A stretch of 12,026 bases of DNA from Methanoregulaceae archaeon. Its GTDB lineage: Archaea > Halobacteriota > Methanomicrobia > Methanomicrobiales > Methanospirillaceae. The position numbers were made by a program, and so were the translations under genes. Positions 6,219-12,026 of this stretch are shown here, piece after piece (positions within the stretch are counted from its first letter, which is position 1; each line of letters begins with the position of its first letter). The notes under the pieces are model-generated. The model had not been told where the DNA came from. It worked only from the letters and a program-made list of their open reading frames with translations, and did no database searches. The DNA is taken from contig JAJRBS010000043.1 of the NCBI GenBank assembly GCA_028679325.1, positions 1 through 12,026 on the forward strand, given 5' to 3'.

Positions 6219-7226
6219 ATGAGAAAGACCACAGCAGCTTTTTTGGCCATAACAGTGATTGTCCTGGCTGGGATCGGCGGATGGTTACTCATTGTCGCCC
6301 TGAATAACCCGAAGACTCCCCTCGACGAGATCACGGTCGCCTACTCCCCCTTCGAGTCCGGCGCTCTCTTCTGGATCGCCGAGGACCGTGGTTATTTCAG
6401 GCAGAACGGCCTGAACCTGACCCTGAAGAAGTACGATTCCGGGGCTGAAGCGCTCAGCAGTGTCGTGAACGGAGAAGCGGATATTACCGTCGGAGTTACC
6501 GAGTATCCCCTTGTCTGGAGGGCTTTCCAGGGCACCCCGGTCCGGGCGGTAGGAACCATTGATAAGGGTGATTTTATTTACATCGTCGCGAGAAAGGACC
6601 GGATAGGGAATATCTCGGATCTCAAAGGAAAAAAGATCGGGACAACGGTCGGAACGGTCGCCGAGTTCCATCTCGGGAGATTCCTCATGCTTCACGGTAT
6701 GAGTATGAGGGATATCACCCTCGTCGATGTGAAGACGCCGGAAGGATGGGTGAATGAAGTTGTCGATGGAAATATCGATGCCATGTGCACCGCCCAGCCT
6801 TACGCACGCGAGGCCCGCAACCGCCTGGGGGACAACGCACTTTTCTGGCCGGCACAGAGCAACCAGCCTCTGTTCGCGCTTATTATCTCGACAGATGAAT
6901 GGATTGACGGAAATCCGGATGAAGTCGAACGATTCCTCAAGGCCCTTGTGATTGCTGAGGAATTTGCCATTGAACATCCGGAGGAAGCCAAAAAGATCGT
7001 GCAGGAGCGTCTGGATCTGGACCCGGCCTACATGGACATGGTCTGGAGCCAGAACCAATTCGCCGTGACCCTTGATCAGTCCCTCATCCTTGCCATGGAA
7101 GATGAAGCGCGGTGGATGATCGCGAACAACCTGACGAACGCGACTGAGGTGCCCGACTTCCGGAACTACATCTATGAGGAAGGATTGAGAGCTGTGAGAC
7201 CGGGATCCGTGAATATTATCGGGTGA
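6219..7226 (+). CDS. Membrane-tethered SsuA/THI5-like (NMT1-type) solute-binding protein
   Basis: A 335-residue type 2 periplasmic-binding-protein fold. A hydrophobic segment at about residues 6-28 with no lipobox cysteine acts as an uncleaved anchor or signal. The domain begins ITVAYSPFESGALFWIAEDRGYFRQNGLNLTL, shows the family hinge motif DLKGKKIGTTVGT (134-146) and GNIDAMCTAQPYA (184-196), and ends with the C-terminal helices usual for SsuA/TauA/ThiY-type proteins. Such proteins deliver sulfonates, thiamine precursors, nitrate or other organic anions to an ABC importer; the ligand cannot be read from sequence. I placed the start at ATG 6219, just before the hydrophobic segment. An ATG at 6186 in the same frame adds 11 residues, and neither has a good ribosome site. 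No permease or ATPase gene is nearby. A sensor kinase gene follows after 120 bp with its own promoter. Confidence 0.88.
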   Translation: MRKTTAAFLAITVIVLAGIGGWLLIVALNNPKTPLDEITVAYSPFESGALFWIAEDRGYFRQNGLNLTLKKYDSGAEALSSVVNGEADITVGVTEYPLVWRAFQGTPVRAVGTIDKGDFIYIVARKDRIGNISDLKGKKIGTTVGTVAEFHLGRFLMLHGMSMRDITLVDVKTPEGWVNEVVDGNIDAMCTAQPYAREARNRLGDNALFWPAQSNQPLFALIISTDEWIDGNPDEVERFLKALVIAEEFAIEHPEEAKKIVQERLDLDPAYMDMVWSQNQFAVTLDQSLILAMEDEARWMIANNLTNATEVPDFRNYIYEEGLRAVRPGSVNIIG

Positions 7227-7275
7227 GGAAAATGGATCAAGGACATAGATATGAAAAGGAGCGATGCCCCCCTTC

Positions 7276-7350
7276 ATGAGGTTTATAAAGAAACAAGTCC
7301 TTGAAAAGATCTACCGAGCATCGGCGGGGATGGTAAAGCAGGGACCATGA
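7276..7350 (+). other. 24-codon open frame overlapping the kinase start (possible leader peptide)
   Basis: An ATG at 7276 opens a frame of 24 codons starting MRFIKKQVLEKIY; its TGA overlaps the kinase ATG by four bases (ATGA). The peptide would be basic and amphipathic. Against it, the frame runs over the TATA box at 7282-7289, so transcripts from that promoter would lack its start. It could be translated only on readthrough from the binding-protein gene. Confidence 0.15.
7282..7289 (+). promoter_or_regulatory. TATA box of the histidine kinase gene
   Basis: TTTATAAA is an almost ideal archaeal TATA box and the best in the window. It predicts a transcription start near 7312 and a leader of about 35 nt before the ATG at 7347. 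This gives the kinase gene its own promoter although it lies only 120 bp after the binding-protein gene. Confidence 0.65.
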
Positions 7351-10300
7351 AGATCAGGACTCAGTTGATTGCGGGGATGATAGTCTTCGGGGTTCTCATC
7401 ATCTGCATAGCGATACTCTTCATCAACACGAACCTCCAGGCAGAGGAGCTCGACCGCCAGGAACAGGTCGCAAACGAGATCGCCCTCCAGGTCGGGGAAC
7501 TCGGGTACCTCTCGAACGATTACATCCTCTACCGGGAGCCCCAGCAGGCCGAACGATGGGAGACAAAGTACTCCTCGATCTCGGACCTCGTGTCCAGCCT
7601 CCCGGCGGTGAGTCCGGAGGAGCAGGCGATCGCCGGCAACCTGGCGGCAAATCTCCGGAACACCCGGGCGGTCTTCGATGATATCCGGTCGAGCCCGGCC
7701 CCGGCGGAAGACACAGCTGGTTTCGTCCAGCTCTCCTGGAGCAGGATGGCTGTCCAGAACCAGGGGATGATCTTCAATGCGGGGAGGCTTGCCCATCTCC
7801 TCGGTGACCAGGCCGATGAGATGAGGCAGGCGCGGACTCTCCTCATCCTTGCGCTGTCCGGAGCCTTTGTTGCCTTCCTCTTCACCAGCTACACCCTTTT
7901 CTTCCGGCGGGCATTGCACTCTATCGCCGACCTCCAGGAAGGGGCACGAATTGTCGGTTCCGGAGACCTCGGGTACAAGATCCTGGAGAAGGGAGACGAT
8001 GAGATCACGGATCTCTCCCGGTCATTCAACCGGATGACTGCGAACCTGAAGACCGTGATTGCCTCGAAAACGGAACTCGAGCGGGAGATCGCCGAACGTG
8101 AAAAGGCCGATAAAGCCCGCCGTAAGAGCGAGGAGCGCTACCAGACCCTCTTCGAGAATATGTCGGAAGGGTTCTTTATTAATGAGGTTATTTTCAATTC
8201 CGAAGGCAAGCCCAGCGATTTCCGGTTCCTGAAGGTAAATCCGGCGTTCGAGAGGCAGACAGGCCTGAAGGCAGAAGATGTCATCGGACGCACGGCGTTC
8301 CAACTTTTCCCTGAAGCTGATCCTGCGAGGCTCGAGATTTTTGAGAACATCCTCCTGTCCAGGGAGCCTGTCCATTTCGAGGAAGAATTCGACCCTCTCG
8401 GGAGGTGGTTTGCGGTCAGTGCCTACCTGACAGAACAGGATCGGATTGCGGTGGTTTTCAGTGACATCACCGAACGGAAGAAGGCGGAGGATGCTCTCCG
8501 GGAGAGCGAAGAACGGTTCAAGTCGTTCTACGAGAATGCACCAGTCGGATTCGCCTTCCTTGATCCTCACTTCCGGTACCGGTATATCAACCAACGCCTG
8601 GCTGAAATGAACGGTTATTCTGTCACTGATCATATCAATCGGACAGTCGAAGAGATGGTTCCCGGGCTCTGGCAGTCAGCGAAACCGGCCTTCGAACAGG
8701 TGCGCGATACGAGACTGCCGATCCCGGCTTTCGAGATTCATGGTGAGACTGGTGCATTCCCGGGCATCACGAGATTCTGGCTGGAGAGCCTCTACCCGGT
8801 CGTCATGCCGGATGGTCGTTTCATCGGAATCGGCGTCATGATCCTTGACATCACCGAACGAAAAGAAGCCGAGCTCGCACTCCGTGAGAGCCGTGAACGG
8901 CTAAACGAGGCCCTTGATCTCCTTGATGCCGTCACCAAGGGGACCGATGTCATCATCGCCGCCCAGGACCCCTCCTTCCGGTACACCTACTTCAACCGGG
9001 CCTATGCCGACGTGATACGGAGGCTTACCAGGAAGGACATCGTTGTCGGGATGAGCCTGTTCGAGGTCTTTGACGGTCTGCCCGATGAACTGGAGAATTC
9101 TGTCAAGGAGTGGGGCCGGGTTCTTGGAGGGGAGAGCGTGAACCGGAGGGTCAACTTCGGCGAACCCGGGCTTTCAAGGAGGACCTATCATGTCCTCCAC
9201 ACCCCGATCCGGGATTTCACGGGCTCAGTGGTCGGCGCCGGTGAGGTTGCCTATGATGTCACAGAACAGGCACGGATGGAAGACGAACTGCGGGAGACAC
9301 GGAACTACCTTGAGAACCTGATCACATTCGCCAATGCACCGATCATCGTGTGGGATCCTGAACTCCGGATAACCCGTTTCAACAGGGCCTTCGAGTACCT
9401 GACAGGGAGAAAGGCCGAAGAGGTCATGGGAAAGAGCCTCGACCTCCTGTTTCCGGATGAGACAAGGGGCGAGTCACTCGAAAAGATCTACCAGACACTC
9501 AAGGGGGAGAGGTGGGAGACGACTGAGATCCCCGTCCTGCACAGGGACGGATCAGTGAAGACTGTGATTTGGAACTCTGCAACCATCTTTGATGAGGAGA
9601 CAGGAGTACCCGTCTCGACCATCGCCCAGGGCCAGGACATCACCGAGAGGAAGGCGGCCGAGGAAGCCCTGAAGCAGTATGCCATCAACCTCAAGAGGAG
9701 CAATGAAGACCTTGAGAGGTTCGCCTATGTCTCCTCCCACGACCTGCAGGAGCCCCTGCGGAATGTGGTGATCTTCACCCAGCTCCTCGAGCAGAAGTAT
9801 GGCGGGCAGATGGGAGAGGAGGCTGACGAGTATCTCCGGTTCGTGGTTGATGCCGGGAAGAGGATGCAATCCCTGATCAGCGACCTCCTGGCATACTCCC
9901 GGGTCACAACCAAGGAGAGCAGGATGGTCAGAACTGAGAGCGAAGCCGTCCTGCAGGAGACTCTTGCCGCCCTGAAGCCACGGATAGACCGGTGCAATGT
10001 CCGGTTAACGGTCGACCCTCTCCCACCCGTCGTAGCCGACGCCACCCAGCTCGGCCAGGTCTTCCAGAACCTCATCACGAACGCAATCAAGTTCAGAAAG
10101 CAGGATGTGATGCCGGAGATTCACATATCGGCAAGGCGCCTGGACGGGATGGTCCTGTTCTCGGTGCAGGACAACGGGATAGGGATCGATCCCGAATACT
10201 TCGACAAGATCTTTGTCATCTTCCAGAGGCTGCACGGCTATGAAGCCTACGAAGGGACCGGTATCGGGCTAGCCCTCTGCAAGAGGATCATCGAGCGGCA

Positions 10301-10376
10301 TGGCGGCCGGATCTGGGTCGAGTCCGGGGTGGGGAAGGGCTCGACCTTCTTCTTTACCCTTCCGGCAGCGGATTGA
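7347..10376 (+). CDS. Membrane multi-PAS sensor histidine kinase
   Basis: A 1009-residue kinase that senses an unknown signal and autophosphorylates. Order: membrane helix (about 7-27), extracytoplasmic mostly helical domain (30-162), membrane helix (163-185), HAMP (186-240), coiled linker, then four PAS domains at about 262-378, 388-504, 518-640 and 654-768. Each PAS is followed by a D-I-T-E-R-type exit motif or its variant DVTEQ. A HisKA domain holds the phosphoacceptor His798 in SSHDLQEPLRNV. An HATPase_c domain follows with N-box NLITNAIKF (908-916), G1 DNGIGID (942-948), F-box IFVIF and G2 GTGIGLALCKRI (970-981). All catalytic motifs are intact. The HDLQEPLR box is typical of archaeal orphan PAS kinases. 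No receiver domain or response regulator gene is present in the window. The ATG at 7347 is preceded by a weak GGGA. The neighbouring solute-binding protein may be linked in function, which is inference. Confidence 0.95.
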   Translation: MKIRTQLIAGMIVFGVLIICIAILFINTNLQAEELDRQEQVANEIALQVGELGYLSNDYILYREPQQAERWETKYSSISDLVSSLPAVSPEEQAIAGNLAANLRNTRAVFDDIRSSPAPAEDTAGFVQLSWSRMAVQNQGMIFNAGRLAHLLGDQADEMRQARTLLILALSGAFVAFLFTSYTLFFRRALHSIADLQEGARIVGSGDLGYKILEKGDDEITDLSRSFNRMTANLKTVIASKTELEREIAEREKADKARRKSEERYQTLFENMSEGFFINEVIFNSEGKPSDFRFLKVNPAFERQTGLKAEDVIGRTAFQLFPEADPARLEIFENILLSREPVHFEEEFDPLGRWFAVSAYLTEQDRIAVVFSDITERKKAEDALRESEERFKSFYENAPVGFAFLDPHFRYRYINQRLAEMNGYSVTDHINRTVEEMVPGLWQSAKPAFEQVRDTRLPIPAFEIHGETGAFPGITRFWLESLYPVVMPDGRFIGIGVMILDITERKEAELALRESRERLNEALDLLDAVTKGTDVIIAAQDPSFRYTYFNRAYADVIRRLTRKDIVVGMSLFEVFDGLPDELENSVKEWGRVLGGESVNRRVNFGEPGLSRRTYHVLHTPIRDFTGSVVGAGEVAYDVTEQARMEDELRETRNYLENLITFANAPIIVWDPELRITRFNRAFEYLTGRKAEEVMGKSLDLLFPDETRGESLEKIYQTLKGERWETTEIPVLHRDGSVKTVIWNSATIFDEETGVPVSTIAQGQDITERKAAEEALKQYAINLKRSNEDLERFAYVSSHDLQEPLRNVVIFTQLLEQKYGGQMGEEADEYLRFVVDAGKRMQSLISDLLAYSRVTTKESRMVRTESEAVLQETLAALKPRIDRCNVRLTVDPLPPVVADATQLGQVFQNLITNAIKFRKQDVMPEIHISARRLDGMVLFSVQDNGIGIDPEYFDKIFVIFQRLHGYEAYEGTGIGLALCKRIIERHGGRIWVESGVGKGSTFFFTLPAAD

Positions 10377-10382
10377 AAAAAA
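10376..10382 (-). terminator. Oligo-T stop between convergent genes
   Basis: Seven A on the plus strand give T7 on the minus strand, starting 3 bases after the stop of the small membrane protein gene. Oligo-T is the main archaeal stop signal. Only 9 bp separate the stop codons of the two convergent genes. No T-tract is seen on the plus strand for the kinase. Confidence 0.5.
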
Positions 10383-10385
10383 GGT

Positions 10386-10778
10386 TCATTCGGGGATGCC
10401 GAACGCTTTCTTGGTCCCCGGAAGGAAGCAATAGATGAGGATCAGGGCGCTGATGATGATCGCCGGAAGGAGTGCCTCCCACGATGTGCCGCCGATGATC
10501 GAGATGAGGTCGAATACCAGGGTCAGCGCCGCGAAGATCCAGGCAAACATCCATCCCTGGGGCTGCATGGTCCAGAGCATCTGGAACAGGGCGAGGAAGA
10601 TCAGGGCGATAAATCCCCAGAAGAATGCCCCGAGCAGGCTGAACGTGTAGAATGCCACCTGCCCGACATAGACCGGGATGATGTGGAGATACTGGAGGGT
10701 GATAATAAAGGCATTGACTGCCCCGAGGATTGCAAGGAATGCTATCAGGGTTACGCCAATCGGTCGTTTTGCGGTCAT
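10386..10778 (-). CDS. Small four-helix membrane protein of unknown function
   Basis: A 130-residue integral membrane protein with four predicted helices (about 7-29, 42-68, 74-96 and 101-119) and short polar loops. It begins MTAKRPIGVTLIAFLAILGAV. That opening, a basic stretch then R-P-x-G-V-T at the first helix, is common in small uncharacterised membrane proteins of archaea and actinobacteria, but I do not recognise a named family with confidence. No catalytic or metal-binding motif is visible. A Trp/Gln/Pro stretch (LWTMQPQGWMFAW, 68-80) lies at the boundary of helices two and three. I chose the ATG at 10778 because AAAGGA lies seven bases upstream; an in-frame ATG at 10820 has no ribosome site and lies in the promoter. 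It converges on the kinase gene and is divergent from the cupin operon. Function is unknown. Confidence 0.8.
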   Translation of the reverse strand: MTAKRPIGVTLIAFLAILGAVNAFIITLQYLHIIPVYVGQVAFYTFSLLGAFFWGFIALIFLALFQMLWTMQPQGWMFAWIFAALTLVFDLISIIGGTSWEALLPAIIISALILIYCFLPGTKKAFGIPE

Positions 10779-10810
10779 AATTTTGTCCTTTAAGATATGT
10801 TTTTCGTGAC

Positions 10811-10820
10811 AATAAATCAA
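10811..10820 (-). promoter_or_regulatory. TATA-like box of the small membrane protein gene
   Basis: On the minus strand the stretch reads TTGATTTATT. It lies about 33-42 bp before the ATG at 10778, so transcription would start near 10789 with a short leader containing the AAAGGA ribosome site. Confidence 0.45.
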
Positions 10821-10911
10821 TGCCTATCTCTTTACTGTCTTCCGTCCTCGTCCTCATCCAGGATAAAGACGGATTAGTCTTCCAAAACATCCGCCTATAT
10901 GAAGATTCCTG

Positions 10912-10946
10912 AACCCCTCTCTCCCCAACGGGAGTGAACGGGGGTT
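10912..10946. promoter_or_regulatory. Strong two-part hairpin/palindrome in the divergent control region
   Basis: Outer arms AACCCC (10912-10917) and GGGGTT (10941-10946) and inner arms CTCCC (10921-10925) and GGGAG (10930-10934) form a two-part hairpin with tetraloop CAAC and a small internal loop. No T-tract follows on either strand, and no gene ends here, so it is not an obvious terminator. It lies between a TATA-like CTATATG (10894-10900) and the cupin TATA box. It may be an operator or a structured leader. Confidence 0.5.
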
Positions 10947-10960
10947 GCCATCACGGAAAA

Positions 10961-10970
10961 ACTATAATAG
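10961..10970 (+). promoter_or_regulatory. TATA-like box of the cupin operon
   Basis: ACTATAATAG lies about 37 bp before the cupin ATG at 11002. Transcription would start near 10990, leaving a very short leader. An alternative CTATATG at 10894-10900 would place the hairpin at 10912-10946 at or near the 5' end of the mRNA. Confidence 0.45.
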
Positions 10971-11001
10971 CCTGCTCTTCATCCTCATGAAGGAGACTGA
11001 C

Positions 11002-11352
11002 ATGAACGATACGGAAAAACACGATGCGAAACGTGCCGAACTCCTGGGAAAAGTCCTGAACTTGAAAGACCTGGTCCAGTACCAGGCCGGCACCATCGCG
11101 AGCAGGATGATCGTGAACCGGAAGTCGGGGAGCATCACCCTCTTCTCTTTCGACAAGGAGGAAGGCCTCTCCGAGCACACGGCCCCCTTCGATGCGTTGG
11201 TCACTATCCTCGATGGGGCCTGTGAGGTCTGGGTGGGAGGGACGACCCATGCCATGAAGGAGGGAGACACCATCATCTTCCCGGCAAATGTCCCCCATGC
11301 CCTTTCCGCCACCACGCCGTTCAAGATGATGCTGGTCATGATCCGGGAGTAA
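11002..11352 (+). CDS. Small single-domain cupin protein
   Basis: A 116-residue protein dominated by one cupin beta-barrel. Motif 1 is GLSEHTAPFDALVTILDG (about 55-72), giving His59 as a candidate metal ligand. Motif 2 is GDTIIFPANVPHALSA (88-103), giving His99. EGLSEHTAPFDA and PANVPHAL match a common group of small stand-alone cupins in anaerobic bacteria and archaea. The canonical second His and the Glu of motif 1 are not in their usual places, so metal binding may be incomplete, and no reaction can be assigned. I chose the ATG at 11002 because AAGGAG (10989-10994) sits seven bases before it; in-frame starts at 10945 and 10987 lack this. It is the first gene of a three-gene operon with two small Cys-containing proteins, the next starting 3 bp after its stop. 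That context hints at metal or redox handling, which is inference. Confidence 0.88.
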   Translation: MNDTEKHDAKRAELLGKVLNLKDLVQYQAGTIASRMIVNRKSGSITLFSFDKEEGLSEHTAPFDALVTILDGACEVWVGGTTHAMKEGDTIIFPANVPHALSATTPFKMMLVMIRE

Positions 11353-11355
11353 GGA

Positions 11356-11637
11356 ATGGAAGAGATCGACAAGGACGGTAACTACTGCTCGATCTGCGGC
11401 GGGATCCCCCCGGAAAAGATAACGACACGGCGGGTGATGATCGACGGCAGGGAGACGGGGATCGACCAGCTCGACTTCGTCTTCGAAGAGGTCAGGAAAC
11501 TTGACCTGAAGGATGATTCCATTCTTGCCGAAGAGATCATGAAGAGGGTAAAGGTTTTCAATTATGTCCCATCGAAGAAAGAGGCTCTCTACCGGGAGGC
11601 CCTCCTCCGGGAATACAGGCAGGAGGTACAACCCTGA
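11356..11637 (+). CDS. Small CxxC protein of a methanogen family of unknown function
   Basis: A 93-residue soluble protein. An N-terminal CSICG (residues 11-15) gives one CxxC pair; no other Cys is present, so a zinc or Fe-S site would need a partner subunit or dimer. The rest has MIDGRETGIDQLDFVF (28-43) and a helical C-terminal part with RVKVFNYVPSKKEALYREALLREY (64-87). I recall similar short archaeal proteins that carry the automatic label NAC family transcription factor; that label is doubtful and should not be read as function. GGGAG lies six bases before the ATG, partly in the end of the cupin gene, which stops 3 bp upstream. Its own TGA overlaps the next ATG by one base (TGATG). Both imply cotranscription with the cupin and the Cys-rich protein. 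Confidence 0.8.
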   Translation: MEEIDKDGNYCSICGGIPPEKITTRRVMIDGRETGIDQLDFVFEEVRKLDLKDDSILAEEIMKRVKVFNYVPSKKEALYREALLREYRQEVQP

Positions 11638-11882
11638 TGCTTGACCGCTGTCCCGGATCCGCCAATCTCCGCACCCCGACCCTCGCCATAAAAAAATGCC
11701 CCCTGTGCGGGGAAGAGATCGAGGTCTTTTCGACCGATGTCACGGTGCCCTGCGGGAAGTGCGGTTTCGTCGTCTACAATGATCTCCTCTCCTGCGTCCA
11801 GTGGTGCAAATATGCAAGGGAGTGCGTGGGCGAGGAGACCTACCGGCGGCTTACGGAAAAGAGACCTGATGAGCAAGGCTGA
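11637..11882 (+). CDS. Small eight-cysteine zinc-ribbon-like protein
   Basis: An 81-residue protein with Cys at 5, 21, 24, 39, 42, 53, 57 and 63. C21-x2-C24 and C39-x2-C42 form a standard zinc ribbon (CPLCGEEIEVF...VPCGKCGF). The C-terminal SCVQWCKYARECVGEE has a C-x3-C-x5-C pattern that, perhaps with Cys5, could hold a second metal or an Fe-S cluster. The opening RCPGSANLRTPTL and the ending CVGEETYRRL look like conserved family features of small proteins found in anaerobic bacteria and archaea; no function is known to me. GGAGGT (11622-11627) precedes the ATG, and the start overlaps the previous stop by one base. As the last gene of the cupin operon it probably works with the two upstream products, perhaps in metal or redox sensing (inference). 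Confidence 0.82.
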   Translation: MLDRCPGSANLRTPTLAIKKCPLCGEEIEVFSTDVTVPCGKCGFVVYNDLLSCVQWCKYARECVGEETYRRLTEKRPDEQG

Positions 11883-11917
11883 GTGGTTGCTCTCCTCCCT
11901 CGTTAATTCCTTTTATT
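11871..11917 (+). terminator. Possible terminator of the cupin operon
   Basis: Arms GAGCAA (11871-11876) and TTGCTC (11887-11892) form a six-bp stem across the stop codon, and a pyrimidine-rich run with CCTTTTATT (11909-11917) follows. The T-run is short, so this is a weak call. The end overlaps the stop of the minus-strand gene at the right edge. Confidence 0.35.
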
Positions 11918-12026
11918 GTTCATTGATACCACCAGGAAACCCGCGGTGCAGCCCGTATTTCCGTGCACTCGAAAGAACCTGCCGGTATTCATCATCGGTG
12001 ATCTCCCGGACGAGGGGTCCGAACCT
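11913..12026 (-). CDS. C-terminal fragment of a minus-strand protein (starts beyond the right edge)
   Basis: Read on the minus strand, 37 codons are open from the window edge to a TAA at 11913-11915. The peptide begins RFGPLVREITDDEYRQVL and continues with SARKYGLHRGF before the end. The codons have the same GC-rich third-position bias as the neighbouring genes, and the helix-like EITDDEYRQVLSSARKYGL looks like a real C-terminus. A tail of the form R-E-I-T-x-E-E-Y-x-x-V followed by A-x-x-x-G-L is seen in some radical SAM proteins related to pyruvate-formate-lyase activases, but the fragment is too short for a family call. It converges on the cupin operon, with 30 bp between the stop codons. 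Confidence 0.6.
   Translation of the reverse strand, partial: RFGPLVREITDDEYRQVLSSARKYGLHRGFPGGINEQ

Noticed and set aside
6285..7277. Long minus-strand open frame (330 codons) opposite the binding protein
   Set aside because: It is the antisense shadow of a GC-biased gene. The plus-strand product has a clear family fold; this one has none.
7311..7919. Minus-strand open frame opposite the 5' end of the kinase gene
   Set aside because: An antisense shadow. It overlaps the kinase membrane helices and TATA leader and shows no domain.
1..12026. CRISPR array, insertion sequence, integrase, toxin-antitoxin pair or defence island
   Set aside because: No spaced direct repeats, transposase motifs or known defence-gene motifs were seen on either strand.

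Overview
The window looks like a chromosomal segment of a methanogenic archaeon, most likely of the order Methanomicrobiales. This is inferred from gene content: a COG1361-type exported protein beside an ABC exporter, an orphan multi-PAS histidine kinase, a DUF155 protein and small Cys-rich proteins. It also rests on archaeal signals (TATA-like boxes, oligo-T stops, GGAGG ribosome sites) and a GC-rich, GC3-biased composition. No rRNA, tRNA, CRISPR array, transposase or phage gene was seen.

Left part (1-2403, minus strand): a tightly packed operon read right to left. It encodes an exported, C-terminally membrane-anchored protein with beta-sandwich repeats, a MarR-family regulator, and the ATPase of a DrrA-like ABC exporter that runs off the left edge. 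An AT-rich, imperfectly palindromic promoter lies upstream. The MarR protein probably controls its own operon.

Centre-left (2619-5957, plus strand): four housekeeping or poorly characterised genes. They are a dCMP deaminase, probably with a leaderless mRNA; a membrane-anchored calcineurin-like phosphoesterase; a DUF155 (RMND1/Sif2-Sif3) membrane protein with an uncertain 5' end; and a UPF0316/DUF2179 membrane protein. A short non-coding stretch of about 260 bp with a possible decayed palindromic repeat follows.

Centre-right (6219-10376, plus strand): a membrane-tethered SsuA/THI5-like solute-binding protein with no transporter genes nearby, then a 1009-residue membrane histidine kinase with HAMP and four PAS domains and no response regulator nearby. 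The kinase has its own clear TATA box. The pairing raises, but does not prove, the idea of a binding protein that feeds a sensor kinase.

Right part (10386-12026): a small four-helix membrane protein on the minus strand converges on the kinase. A divergent control region with a strong hairpin separates it from a three-gene plus-strand operon: a cupin, a small CxxC protein and an eight-cysteine zinc-ribbon-like protein. The C-terminal 37 codons of another minus-strand gene enter from the right edge.

I did not find a clear, entirely new system. The best leads are the small cupin/Cys-rich operon with its upstream hairpin, the binding protein beside the sensor kinase, the palindrome over the promoter of the MarR operon, and the disturbed start of the DUF155 gene.
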